Assembly: GCA_034429475.1 (NCBI GenBank)
Contig: DAOUGD010000191.1
Span: 16,887-80,886, forward strand
Origin: JAKQHY01 sp034429475
Lineage (GTDB): Bacteria; Chloroflexota; Anaerolineae; B4-G1; SLSP01
Reading direction: 5' to 3'
DNA length: 64,000 nt
This document shows, piece after piece, positions 8,847-16,882 of the stretch. The position numbers and the translations under genes were made by a program. Every line of letters starts with the position of its first letter. Position 1 is the first letter of the stretch. The notes beneath the pieces were generated by a model that saw only the letters and a list, made by a program, of their open reading frames with translations, was not told the origin of the DNA and ran no database searches.

Positions 8847-9587
8847 CTATTGACAATCCGCCCCCGGCTGTGTGATGACTTCCACTTCTTCAAACGCCAG
8901 CGTGCTGAGCAACCGCGCAAACTCCACCTCGGCGTTTTGATTGGCTTTGCCCAGGATGTCTTGGGCGCACGCCTGCTCCATAATCAACACCATTGCGTTC
9001 TGCTGCGCCGTATTGACTGTGTTGGGGTCCAGTTCGCCCAACCAGGGCGTATCCAGGTCATAAATGCCGGACTTATCCGCATCCAGCCCTTTGCTCAAAA
9101 TTTGCGGCGGCGGCAAGGTGAGAATGACCTTCGTCCCCTGGATGGTGATGCTGTCCTCGGTAATCTGAGTCAAGTCGAAGCCAGCGCGCACCTCCCCGTG
9201 GCCCTTGTAGATCAACTGCGTAGGCTTGTTGGGGATGATGAACAGGATTGGGTCATTTTCCTGATCTACTTTCGTGACCACTTCCGTTTCGACAACTGCC
9301 GTGGTCAATTCGCTGGCGGAGCGGATCTGCACCATCACCTGCAGCGGCGTGATCTTGGGCGGCGGGTTGACGATGTTGTTGACGAGCGCGAGCAGCTTTT
9401 CACTCTGCGAGCATAGCCCAAAGCCCGCCGCGACAACGATGAGCGTGAGCACAATCGCACCGCCCCAGCGCAGGTAAGGCGTGACATCCGTGGACGTAGA
9501 ACGCCCCGTGGGCGCACCGCGCGGGGATGCGGGCCGCGCCGGTCTGGGCGGCGGGCGGCGGGTGGGGGGACGGGATGGTTGGGGCAT
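8847..9587 (-). CDS. Single-pass membrane protein, DUF4230-like
   Basis: This 246-aa protein has a cytoplasmic N-terminus of about 33 residues that is almost only Pro, Arg, Ala and Ser, one membrane helix (about 38-58), and an outer domain. The pattern of the outer domain (LQVMVQIRSASELTTAVVETEVV, then IYKGHGEVRAGFDLTQI, ILTLPPPQIL) is that of the DUF4230 family, whose function is unknown to me. The start has AGGAGG seven bases upstream. It lies 113 bases before the band-7-like gene; that gap holds two repeats. The Pro/Arg tail resembles those of the other small membrane proteins of the array and may dock a shared cytoplasmic partner (inference). Confidence 0.7.
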   Translation of the reverse strand: MPQPSRPPTRRPPPRPARPASPRGAPTGRSTSTDVTPYLRWGGAIVLTLIVVAAGFGLCSQSEKLLALVNNIVNPPPKITPLQVMVQIRSASELTTAVVETEVVTKVDQENDPILFIIPNKPTQLIYKGHGEVRAGFDLTQITEDSITIQGTKVILTLPPPQILSKGLDADKSGIYDLDTPWLGELDPNTVNTAQQNAMVLIMEQACAQDILGKANQNAEVEFARLLSTLAFEEVEVITQPGADCQ

Positions 9588-9602
9588 GGATACCTCCTAT
9601 AA

Positions 9603-9634
9603 AAATTGCAAATAGCGAATAGCAAATAGCGAAA
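9603..9634. repeat. Short tandem repeat (GCAAATAGCGAA-type unit)
   Basis: Two and a half copies of a CAAATAGCGAATAG-like unit lie between two genes. It is a low-complexity intergenic tract of the same style as those at 8757 and 33149. Confidence 0.5.
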
Positions 9635-9641
9635 TTCCTGT

Positions 9642-10070
9642 CTAAGAGCGGCGCGGCGGCGGTTTGGGCCGGCCTGAACTGCTTGACGGCCGGCTTGACG
9701 GTATCGCCGGGCGACTGCCGCGCGTGCTATCCGGGATGGCCGGGCGGCGACTTTCCGGGGCGCGGATCGCGGGTTTGGATGGCGCAGCGGGGCGCGGCGT
9801 TGACTGGGGAAGTTCTTTCCGACTGGCCCTGGGCGTGAACAACTTTTTGATGCCGCCTTCTTGCGTCGGATCCGTGCGCGAGGGCAACGCCCAGGCGGTG
9901 AAAAGCATCAACGGGCCGAACAACGCAATGAGAGCCAGCACGCCGCCATACAATACTCCCAGGCAGCCAAACATCTCCATGGTGTACCCCTTGAGCATCA
10001 ACCAGCCCGCCCCGATGAAGCCGGAGATGACCCAGGCAAGCAGGAAAATGATAAATAGGGCTTCGTCCAT
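9642..10070 (-). CDS. Small two-helix membrane protein with Pro/Arg-rich tail
   Basis: This 142-aa protein has two hydrophobic helices (about 4-24 and 36-62) followed by a basic Pro/Ser-rich tail of about 70 residues. The tail repeats RPAIP (RRPAIPDS, SRPAIPSS) and contains KPAIRAP. The membrane protein at 19854-20543 has the same tail vocabulary (DRPALP, RPALRAP), so the two may bind a common partner. The start codon shares one base with the stop of the metallopeptidase gene (TAATG), indicating coupling. No enzyme motif is seen. The role may be anchoring or assembly (inference). Confidence 0.7.
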   Translation of the reverse strand: MDEALFIIFLLAWVISGFIGAGWLMLKGYTMEMFGCLGVLYGGVLALIALFGPLMLFTAWALPSRTDPTQEGGIKKLFTPRASRKELPQSTPRPAAPSKPAIRAPESRRPAIPDSTRGSRPAIPSSRPSSSSGRPKPPPRRS

Positions 10071-10630
10071 TATCTTTTACTCTCCATCCGCCGGCGATAT
10101 TCTTGCTCCAACTGTGCGCGGTAGTTATCCCATCCTGCCTCTTCAATCCGATTCATCTTGACTTCATAATGCGTTACCAACTCGCGCCCAGCGGGGTCAA
10201 GCGCGGCGCGACCTTCGGGTGATGTGTATTGTTCCTTGATCTTCTGCCAAACATTATATTCTGCCCGATACGCGGCCATTTCTTCATCAACATACGCTTG
10301 CAATGAGGCTTCGTCGGTTGGATCATCACTCTGATACACAGCGTGGACGCGCTCGTGGGCTAACACAGGCTCCAGCAAAGCTGGGTCCTGCTCCATCATG
10401 GTGCTATACTCCTCAGCAACCAGAATTCTTTCGGGAGTTTTTTCGGTAGCTTTGCAATACTGCGCATCGGTCTCGCAATCATACGGTCCCCACCAATGAC
10501 CAAATTCAATTTTGATTTTACGCCCCATCATATCCGTAATCTGCACGATATTATCTTTGGCCTTGCCGGTTTTGTCGCCGCCGGCAAGCGGATTCAATTT
10601 GTCGGTTGGACTTTGTTGATCACTGAACAT
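10070..10630 (-). CDS. HExxH zinc-metallopeptidase-like cargo protein with shared N-terminal motif
   Basis: This 186-aa protein starts at ATG 10630. An upstream in-frame GTG at 10636 is part of the ribosome site AGGAGGTG, so the ATG is preferred. Residues 23-35 (KAKDNIVQITDMM) are the motif shared with the three genes upstream, with Asn at residue 27. The rest carries HERVH at 92-96, a zinc-peptidase HExxH motif, and DEEMAAYRAE around 115-124, which can supply the third Glu ligand. Two Cys (about 52 and 59) lie near the middle. No signal peptide is seen. Substrate and target are unknown. It could be a secreted or injected effector or a processing enzyme (inference from context). A palindromic repeat separates it from the C39-like gene. 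Confidence 0.7.
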   Translation of the reverse strand: MFSDQQSPTDKLNPLAGGDKTGKAKDNIVQITDMMGRKIKIEFGHWWGPYDCETDAQYCKATEKTPERILVAEEYSTMMEQDPALLEPVLAHERVHAVYQSDDPTDEASLQAYVDEEMAAYRAEYNVWQKIKEQYTSPEGRAALDPAGRELVTHYEVKMNRIEEAGWDNYRAQLEQEYRRRMESKR

Positions 10631-10633
10631 TTT

Positions 10634-10641
10634 CACCTCCT
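10634..10641 (-). promoter_or_regulatory. Ribosome site that fixes the metallopeptidase start
   Basis: AGGAGGTG ends three bases before ATG 10630 and overlaps the upstream in-frame GTG, ruling that GTG out as the likely start. The ATG start also places the shared motif Asn at residue 27, as in two other cargo proteins. Confidence 0.75.
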
Positions 10642-10648
10642 GGTTTGT

Positions 10649-10710
10649 TCACCGCCGAGGCGCAGAGACCGCAGAAATCTCTCCGCGCTCTCTGCGCCTC
10701 GGCGGTGTCA
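10649..10710. repeat. Palindromic intergenic repeat (CACCGCCGAGGCGCAGAG family)
   Basis: Left arm ACCGCCGAGGCGCAGAGACC and right arm GCGCTCTCTGCGCCTCGGCG form an imperfect hairpin filling the gap between two genes. Related copies lie at 60661 and 62210, with half copies at 8794 and 40955. The hairpin could attenuate or terminate transcription, or be a small mobile repeat. Confidence 0.8.
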
Positions 10711-10714
10711 ATTC

Positions 10715-11611
10715 TTACGCCGGGCGCACCGTCATGATCCATCGCCCCAGCGTGCTCCACGAAGCGTTGAACGTATTCCAACTATACGTGCGCGATTCGC
10801 CCGTCCACGGGTCGTTGATGCGCACTTCGTTATTCTCAGAAATGCCGGTGACAACGACGGAATGGTTGTGTTCTGTCATATTTGTACTCATCCCTAATTT
10901 CACGGCGGCGATCACCGGGCCTCTGGCGACTTCCTGTTTCAAAGTTTCAAGATTCGCGTTGGAATAGTCTTTCGCCTCATAGCCGAGCGCTGCTAACTCA
11001 TCGTGAATATCGGTCACACTCATTCCTCTGCCCTTAAAAATCCCTTGCTCGACGTTCTTATCCAAAAGTTCCTGCGCTGAACTTGTTTGGTTGTCTGGGT
11101 CTTGCTGATGCCAATATTCTGTGATCATACTCACAGCGGTGGGCGCGCAGCCAAAGTCGGTTTCCCGACCGTCGTAGGTCAAATCTTGCTGGCTGATTGC
11201 AGGGACATTGTGCCACCAGGAACGCTCGGTAAACTCCACCTGCGAGGTCACAAACGGCGTTTTGCGTATCTCGACGGGGTCTTTCTGTTCTTGCTCCACG
11301 ACCGGTTGACGATTATCCAGCATTTCCACGACGGAAACGGTTTCGGTAGGTGGCGTCACATCGCCGGCTTTCTCCGGGTGCATCATGCCGGTGATGCCCA
11401 TCACGCTGGCGATGGCGGCAGCGGCAATCATGGTCTTAGCGCCGGTGGATTGGAACTTCTCGGCGGTTTCGTCAGAATGAGTAGCAGGAGTTTCTTCAGC
11501 TTCCAGCATGGCGGAAAGTTGTCCAACATTTGTCTTGGCTTTGTTGTGATCTGCACTGGCGGGCTTAGAAATCTGGTCAGATGCAGATTTGTAGTCGTTT
11601 TCCATTGTCAT
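10715..11611 (-). CDS. C39-like cysteine peptidase with membrane helix and shared N-terminal motif
   Basis: In this 298-aa protein residues 24-36 (KAKTNVGQLSAML) match the cargo motif, with Asn at residue 28. One hydrophobic helix follows (about 60-77), then a linker and a peptidase C39_2-like domain. Visible catalytic candidates are Cys155 in DFGCAPTAVSMI, His250 in HNHSVVVTGI, and Asp267 in RINDPW. Unlike the other three cargo proteins, it has a membrane segment. AAGGAAG lies just before the ATG. It could process its neighbours or be a membrane-delivered effector; neither is shown. The N-terminal motif precedes the helix, so it would face the cytoplasm if the peptidase domain is outside. 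Confidence 0.75.
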   Translation of the reverse strand: MTMENDYKSASDQISKPASADHNKAKTNVGQLSAMLEAEETPATHSDETAEKFQSTGAKTMIAAAAIASVMGITGMMHPEKAGDVTPPTETVSVVEMLDNRQPVVEQEQKDPVEIRKTPFVTSQVEFTERSWWHNVPAISQQDLTYDGRETDFGCAPTAVSMITEYWHQQDPDNQTSSAQELLDKNVEQGIFKGRGMSVTDIHDELAALGYEAKDYSNANLETLKQEVARGPVIAAVKLGMSTNMTEHNHSVVVTGISENNEVRINDPWTGESRTYSWNTFNASWSTLGRWIMTVRPA

Positions 11612-11666
11612 AGCTTCCTTTAAGACAAAAAAACACGTTACATTCTACGAGATGTTTTGAATAGGA

Positions 11667-12464
11667 TCAGGTTTGTTGATTTTGCCACCGCTTATGAACA
11701 TCCGCCCACAAATCATCATCCCATACTCCCATAGAGCGCACTTCTACAGCTCGACCGTGAGCAATTGCAGTCCCAGACCAACTTTCTATTTCTTGCTTGA
11801 CCCGTGGAGCGTATTGCATAACATTTTCAGGAAAATATAGAACGACTTTGCCGTCCGATGCTAATTGTGGTATAGAAGCGTAGTTTTTCACAACATTCCG
11901 CAAATTGTTCATATATAAGAGCTTATCTGCTGGTGGCCGTTGCTGCAAATACCGAAAGAAATCGTCATCACTTAAGCGATTCCCTTGGGCATCTTTAGGT
12001 CGCAATAAGGACCATGCTTTTGAGTCAACAACTTCGATTAACTCATCTGATTGTTTATCACGACGAACAACAAAATCGGGGTTGATATTCTTGCCTGTAT
12101 CTGTGGTAAGATGTGGTTGATGCGTAATCTGTTCAGCATCATAAAGCTCTCGCAAAGCGTTACGAGTTCTTGCTTCACCAGCATCCCCTTTAGCTATTAG
12201 CAAATCATTCTTCGTGAGTCCACGCTCCTGAATACGGGAGTCCTTTTCTGCGGTACGGAGCGCCATATAATCATCAAGTTCTTGTTCTACCCCAGCGACA
12301 ACCAAATGTTTCTTGGCGCCTTCTTGAGTACTTGATGGTGCAAGTGCAGCCTTCGTTTCCATTTGCTCTGTCAATTGTGAGATATTATCCTTGCCCTTAT
12401 GCACATCAGAAACACTAGGTGTCATCTTAGGGTTGTCTGTGGTATGTGAAAAATCGTTGTTCAT
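11667..12464 (-). CDS. PD-(D/E)XK nuclease-like cargo protein with shared N-terminal motif
   Basis: In this 265-aa protein residues 23-36 (KGKDNISQLTEQME) carry the shared motif, with Asn at residue 27. The C-terminal domain has a restriction-endonuclease-like pattern: GDAGEARTRNALREL helix (about 93-107), INPDFVVRR with Asp130, and LIEVVDSKAW with Asp147 and Lys149 (D-S-K). It is a candidate DNase or RNase effector. The start codon overlaps the stop of the GNAT gene (ATGA at 12461-12464). Codon and base use is AT-richer than the HerA-2 gene just upstream, suggesting exchangeable cargo. No obvious immunity gene is adjacent; if it is toxic to the producer, protection must come from elsewhere or from delivery-coupled activation. 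Confidence 0.65.
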   Translation of the reverse strand: MNNDFSHTTDNPKMTPSVSDVHKGKDNISQLTEQMETKAALAPSSTQEGAKKHLVVAGVEQELDDYMALRTAEKDSRIQERGLTKNDLLIAKGDAGEARTRNALRELYDAEQITHQPHLTTDTGKNINPDFVVRRDKQSDELIEVVDSKAWSLLRPKDAQGNRLSDDDFFRYLQQRPPADKLLYMNNLRNVVKNYASIPQLASDGKVVLYFPENVMQYAPRVKQEIESWSGTAIAHGRAVEVRSMGVWDDDLWADVHKRWQNQQT

Positions 12465-13096
12465 AACTTTTTGCGTATTTCAGGTGAGTTAGGATTTTCA
12501 TCGGGAGTCTGATAGCCGTTGTGCTCAAAGAAAGAACGGGCGCTATCCGATTCTGGAAACCCAACGATTTCTTTAGCCCCACTCATACGGGCATGAGTCT
12601 CTACCCGATCCAATAAAATCTTACCAATGCCGCGACCTCGTTGTGTCGGGTCATCAATCCCAATGTATTCCAGACGCGCCTGTACATTTTGCACCTTGTC
12701 ATATCGATCGGTGATGAAATTACCTTCTTTGTTTACTTGAAGTCCTAACCGCGCATACCCAATACATTGATCACCCCGATAAATATCGAAGCGCACCTGT
12801 TGATAGGGAGCGCGTTCATTGCGTGCCATCGTTTCTTGCATCGTTACCGGCGAGCCGTTTTCCGTGCGTAGAGTTAATGTATCCCCTAATTTATCTTGCA
12901 CCTGAGTTTCAACCACATCATTGTCAACAATATCTGTTTGTCTAGGCATTGAGCCAGTATACAAATCCCGTGAGGCTACAGGCTGTGCCTCTAAACTCTT
13001 TGTAAGTTTAGCAATATTGTCCTGTGCAGTTTCCTTTCTAGAAAACGCTTTTGGGGACACTTGTTCACTCAAATTAGAACGATCTGAGGCGCTCAT
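12461..13096 (-). CDS. GNAT acetyltransferase-like cargo protein with shared N-terminal motif
   Basis: This 211-aa protein starts at ATG 13096, whose ATGA overlaps the HerA-2 stop; a longer in-frame ORF up to 13201 only reads over the HerA-2 gene. Residues 21-36 (KETAQDNIAKLTKSLE) carry the shared motif, with Asn at residue 27. The C-terminal domain is GNAT-like: ARLEYIGIDDPTQ, the acetyl-CoA loop RGRGIG at 153-158, then LLDRVETHARMSGAKEIVGF and SFFEHNGY. It would acetylate an unknown substrate, as a modifying effector or as a regulator of its neighbours. It is AT-richer than HerA-2. Direct coupling to HerA-2 links this cargo group to that motor. Confidence 0.75.
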   Translation of the reverse strand: MSASDRSNLSEQVSPKAFSRKETAQDNIAKLTKSLEAQPVASRDLYTGSMPRQTDIVDNDVVETQVQDKLGDTLTLRTENGSPVTMQETMARNERAPYQQVRFDIYRGDQCIGYARLGLQVNKEGNFITDRYDKVQNVQARLEYIGIDDPTQRGRGIGKILLDRVETHARMSGAKEIVGFPESDSARSFFEHNGYQTPDENPNSPEIRKKL

Positions 13097-15984
13097 TGAT
13101 GTACTCCATTCCTGCAAAACATCCAGAAATTCTCTTCCCACGTCAGCCTCCCCGTCTCCGGGAACAAGCCACTGGCCTCTTTCAAATGCAAAAACAGACA
13201 ATAGACCGCGGCTTGCGCGCGTTCCCCTGTTAACGGTTCGCTAGCGTGTTTCGCCACAGCCTCGCGGCAGAAAGCGACGACTTGCTGTACGGCAGCTTGC
13301 GCGCCCAACGCGGGATCAAGGTTCGTGCATAGCTCGGTGAATTGTTCCACCAACCCCAACGACTTATCAAACAACAACCCCTCCCCGTGATCCCGCGCCT
13401 TGCACCGCGCGGGACACAACTTGCAGCCAGCATAAGGCACATAATGCGCGGCAAACTGCTGTTGGTAGGGAGCCATCAGCCGCGCCAGTTCTTCGTCGCT
13501 CACTGGCTTGCTCTCGACGCCGGCGCCCTGCGCTTCCCAGAGCTGCCAGAAATTGGCGGCGCGCATCAGCACCGGTTCCTGCGTGTCCAGCCCGTAGACG
13601 GCGGCCTCGCCCGTCTCCAGCGTGACGACGTGCTCTTGCTGGAACTCGTCAAACTTCATCGCCTTGCCCATCACATCGCGGTCATCCGCCGAGGTGAGGC
13701 GCTGCATAATTTTGAGCGCGGTGTTGCCGATGACGTCGGGCACCAGCTTGGTGGGCAACTGCTCGGCAATGATGATACCCTCGCCGTACTTGCGGTTCTC
13801 GGCCAGCGCGCGCGCGAAGGCCTGCGCCGCTTGCCCCTTGGTGTTGGCCTGCTCCGCGCTGGTTTCTGAGGAGACGTTTTCCAACAGCCGGTGCGCCTCC
13901 TCAATCAAAATGACGTGCTGCAACTGCCCCTTGCGCCCGCGCGCGCGGCCCTTGTCCAGGTACTCGTTCACCATCATCAGCATAAAGGCCATCATCAGCG
14001 CCTTGTCCTCGTCGTCGCCGATGTGGCGCAATTCGACGAGCGTGGGGCGCTCCATCCACGTCTCGATGGGCAGCGATTGCCGCGCCGAGAGGATGCGCCC
14101 ACAGCCGCCTTCCAGCAGCGCTTCGATGCGCAGCTTGCTCGCGCCCCGAATGTTGCCCTGCACCTCGCCCTGATGCTCGATTTCGTGATCCACGACGTGC
14201 GCCAGTTTGTTATAAAAATCACGCATCGTGGGGAAGGGCGGATCGCCCGCGCCGCCCGTGGGCTTGCGGAACGCCGTCCAGCCATAGCCGTAGTAAGTGC
14301 GGTTGAGCGCCTTGAGGAACAGGCGCGGCAGCGGTTCCCACATCGGGATGGCGGCCTTGAACGCGGTCAGTAGCGCGGAGATGTGTTCATTCACCGTCAC
14401 GCCGCGCTGAATCTCGAAGGGGTTGAGGCGGAAAGGCGCGGTTTCTTCGTCGCCCAGGGTGAAGACTTGCAGTCGCTCGCGCAAATGCGGCAGGCGCAAC
14501 AGCGCGCGGTAGTCGTCGTGCTCGGCGTTCACCGGCTCAATGACGAGAAAGGGCACGTTATGGTGCGCGAGTTCCGCCAGCAGGTGCAGGCAGGTGGTGG
14601 TCTTGCCGCTGCCCGTCGTGCCGACGATGAGGACGTGCTTGGTCAAATCGTGCAGGTGGACGCGATGCGGCGTGCCGTCGGCACGTTGCCCGATCTCGAT
14701 GAACGGCGCGCGCACGTCGCCCTGCGCCAGCGTCACAAACGCGCCGGAATGAACGCGCAGGCCGATTTCGTCGCGGCGCGGCAGGGCCGGCATACGGAAG
14801 GCGCAACTGGCTTCTTGCACATCCACAAGGTAGGGCAGCCGGGCCAGGGCGGCGCACGTTTCGCTCAGGCGACCGCTCACTTGCAGCATCGGATTTTCCC
14901 CCGGATTCTGGAACGCGGCGTGCAGCGCTTGCATATCCAGCCGGCGCAGGTCCTCGCGGGCCAGCGCCAGCCGCTCGCCACTTAACCAGGCCTCGCGGGG
15001 GATGTGCGGCAGACTTACCTCGTCTTTGGGATCGCCGGGGGTGGGGATATGGCCCACCATCTCGGCTTCCAACGCGCCAACGACGCTGGGATCCACCGTA
15101 TCCTGCGCGACAATGTAAGGTCGGAAGACCAGTGGGCGGTCCAGACGCTCCAGATAGGTCTCAACAATCTCCGCGCCAAGTTGCGCTTTGGGATCAGGCA
15201 GGAAGCTCTCCTGCCCGCCCTGTCCCAGGTTGTCGCGGTTGGAAATCTGCCGCGCCCCCGCCGCCAGCGTCGAGGTCATCCCCATGCGGCGCGACTTCTC
15301 GCGGCCCTCGCCGGCTTTGCGCAGTTGCCCGGCCAGCACGTTGAGCGCGTCACGTTCAGTCTCCTCCAACACCAACGGTGTAAGCGCCAGGCTGACAATG
15401 TGCGGCTGCTCCTGGCGTTGGAGCGTCTTGCACAGCCCGGCCATGCTGCTGATACCCCATTTGTAGGGATGAGGGACGGCGTAAACTTGCCCAGAACGCA
15501 GCAAGCCGCCGAACTCCACGGATTTTTCCAGACTCACCACCTGCGCCGTTTCTAGCGGGAAGGGCGCGTAGAGCGCGTGGAAGTTCTCCGCATCCATTGC
15601 CGGGCGCAGGCCGCCGCGATAGAAATCGTAGGGGAACTGTTTGGTGAGGTCCGTCCACAACTCATAGGCCAGGTCGCGCGCATCCTGCGCCAAGCGCCCC
15701 GCGCCTTTACCCAGGAAGGCCAACTTGAGCGTCTGCCCATCCCAGAGATAGCGCAACTCAAAGGCGCGCAGCCCGCGTTCCGGGTCGGGCTGTACGTTCA
15801 ACTGCATCAGCAGGAGCCGCTGCGCGTTAATCACGCGGCGCAGCCGCTCGATCTCATCCACGTTTTCGAGCTGTTCGTAGGAAGCCAAGTCGGGCACGGA
15901 GACGACTTCGGCGGCGAAGAGGGCGTGATGGAGAGGGGAGAAACTATTCGGCGCGAGACTGTGGAAATACAACGATGGGAGCAT
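13093..15984 (-). CDS. HerA/VirB4-like P-loop ATPase (HerA-2)
   Basis: This 963-aa protein is a paralogue of the ATPase at 4322-7174. Walker A GTTGSGKT is at about 455-462, Walker B HVILIEEAHRLL at about 695, then the family segment AENRKYGEGIIIAEQLPTKLVPDVIGNTALKIM. About 450 residues precede the core. After the core it has a Cys cluster, CKLCPARC, that could bind metal and that HerA-1 lacks. The gene starts one base after the stop of the signal-peptide membrane protein and ends overlapping the GNAT cargo gene by ATGA, so it joins membrane components to cargo within one transcript. Likely a hexameric motor. Whether it moves DNA or protein cannot be told from sequence. Confidence 0.85.
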   Translation of the reverse strand: MLPSLYFHSLAPNSFSPLHHALFAAEVVSVPDLASYEQLENVDEIERLRRVINAQRLLLMQLNVQPDPERGLRAFELRYLWDGQTLKLAFLGKGAGRLAQDARDLAYELWTDLTKQFPYDFYRGGLRPAMDAENFHALYAPFPLETAQVVSLEKSVEFGGLLRSGQVYAVPHPYKWGISSMAGLCKTLQRQEQPHIVSLALTPLVLEETERDALNVLAGQLRKAGEGREKSRRMGMTSTLAAGARQISNRDNLGQGGQESFLPDPKAQLGAEIVETYLERLDRPLVFRPYIVAQDTVDPSVVGALEAEMVGHIPTPGDPKDEVSLPHIPREAWLSGERLALAREDLRRLDMQALHAAFQNPGENPMLQVSGRLSETCAALARLPYLVDVQEASCAFRMPALPRRDEIGLRVHSGAFVTLAQGDVRAPFIEIGQRADGTPHRVHLHDLTKHVLIVGTTGSGKTTTCLHLLAELAHHNVPFLVIEPVNAEHDDYRALLRLPHLRERLQVFTLGDEETAPFRLNPFEIQRGVTVNEHISALLTAFKAAIPMWEPLPRLFLKALNRTYYGYGWTAFRKPTGGAGDPPFPTMRDFYNKLAHVVDHEIEHQGEVQGNIRGASKLRIEALLEGGCGRILSARQSLPIETWMERPTLVELRHIGDDEDKALMMAFMLMMVNEYLDKGRARGRKGQLQHVILIEEAHRLLENVSSETSAEQANTKGQAAQAFARALAENRKYGEGIIIAEQLPTKLVPDVIGNTALKIMQRLTSADDRDVMGKAMKFDEFQQEHVVTLETGEAAVYGLDTQEPVLMRAANFWQLWEAQGAGVESKPVSDEELARLMAPYQQQFAAHYVPYAGCKLCPARCKARDHGEGLLFDKSLGLVEQFTELCTNLDPALGAQAAVQQVVAFCREAVAKHASEPLTGERAQAAVYCLFLHLKEASGLFPETGRLTWEENFWMFCRNGVHQ

Positions 15985-15985
15985 A

Positions 15986-16864
15986 TCACTTTCCTCGCTT
16001 CTTCACGGTTTGACCATGCGTGATACTTTCACCTGTACGCGGCGCGGTTTTTGGCGCTTCTTTTTTAGGAGAGTAACCGCCGGTGCGGTCGGCAGGACGG
16101 GAGACGGCCGCGACGGTTGGCCGACGGAGCAACCACCAGAGCAGCAGGCCTAACAGCAAGAGTCCTACCGCCAACAACAGCCAGGGGAGCAATGTTTTGA
16201 ATAGCGCCGCCCATGCCAATTGTTGCAACACTGCGCCATCCAATGTCGGCGCGCTGATGGCAACCTGACGGCCCACGCCATTGCTGCCGGCGCTATCGAA
16301 AAGAGCCACGGCATCACTGAAATCGGATAAGGGCGCGACCGGCATACCATCGGTTTGTCCCCACACGGCCCATTGCCCTTGGATGTTGTCTTGCAAACCT
16401 TTATTCTCAATTTCCTTGAGCAAATTGCGGAGTCGCGGCGTTTCTAGCTCGCCGACAGCATAGGCGTTGTCAGTCGCGGGCGCGGCGCGGTGCGCGTTGC
16501 CGCAGAAGCTGGTCAACGGGACGGTTCGGGTTTCGCCGGGGTGCAAGTCAACGCGCTCTGTGACTGCGACGATTTCATCCTGATAGGTCGTATCCAGGCT
16601 GCGGAAACGTAAGCCCTGGGGGATGACCACCGTAAGCGGTTGCTCGCCGGCATTAGTGAGCGTCGCGTTTAACGTGCCTGGACCGTAGTAAGAGTTGCCA
16701 GAGGCGCGCACGTCAGCAGCTACCGTACCTTGCGTCACGGCTTCCCCAATATCCATTTCAGGGGATGTCTCTTGCGCCAGGACAGGGCGCGCCAACATCC
16801 CCACGCCTGTCAGCGAAAAAATCAACAAGAAGAGCAAAATTCTGGATAACGATTTCAGTTTCAT
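15986..16864 (-). CDS. Signal-peptide single-pass membrane protein with conserved cytoplasmic tail
   Basis: This 292-aa protein has a signal peptide (about 1-31, ending VLAQ), an outer domain of about 190 residues with beta-rich sequence (GTLNATLTNAGEQPLTVVIPQG) and two Cys-poor halves, a membrane helix (about 222-245), and a basic tail. The tail has DRTGGYSPKK and, 16 residues after RTG, GESITHG. The same two blocks at the same spacing end the vWA proteins at 16883-18223 and 20549-21790. The outer domain could be a partner of the vWA proteins. GGAG precedes the ATG. HerA-2 starts one base downstream. The family is not recognised. Confidence 0.75.
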   Translation of the reverse strand: MKLKSLSRILLFLLIFSLTGVGMLARPVLAQETSPEMDIGEAVTQGTVAADVRASGNSYYGPGTLNATLTNAGEQPLTVVIPQGLRFRSLDTTYQDEIVAVTERVDLHPGETRTVPLTSFCGNAHRAAPATDNAYAVGELETPRLRNLLKEIENKGLQDNIQGQWAVWGQTDGMPVAPLSDFSDAVALFDSAGSNGVGRQVAISAPTLDGAVLQQLAWAALFKTLLPWLLLAVGLLLLGLLLWWLLRRPTVAAVSRPADRTGGYSPKKEAPKTAPRTGESITHGQTVKKRGK

Positions 16865-16882
16865 GGGGCTCCTTGCATTTTC

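Noticed and set aside
13097..13201. 35-codon N-terminal extension of the GNAT protein
   Set aside because: It overlaps the end of HerA-2 in another frame. The ATGA junction at 13093-13096 and the motif position favour the shorter start.
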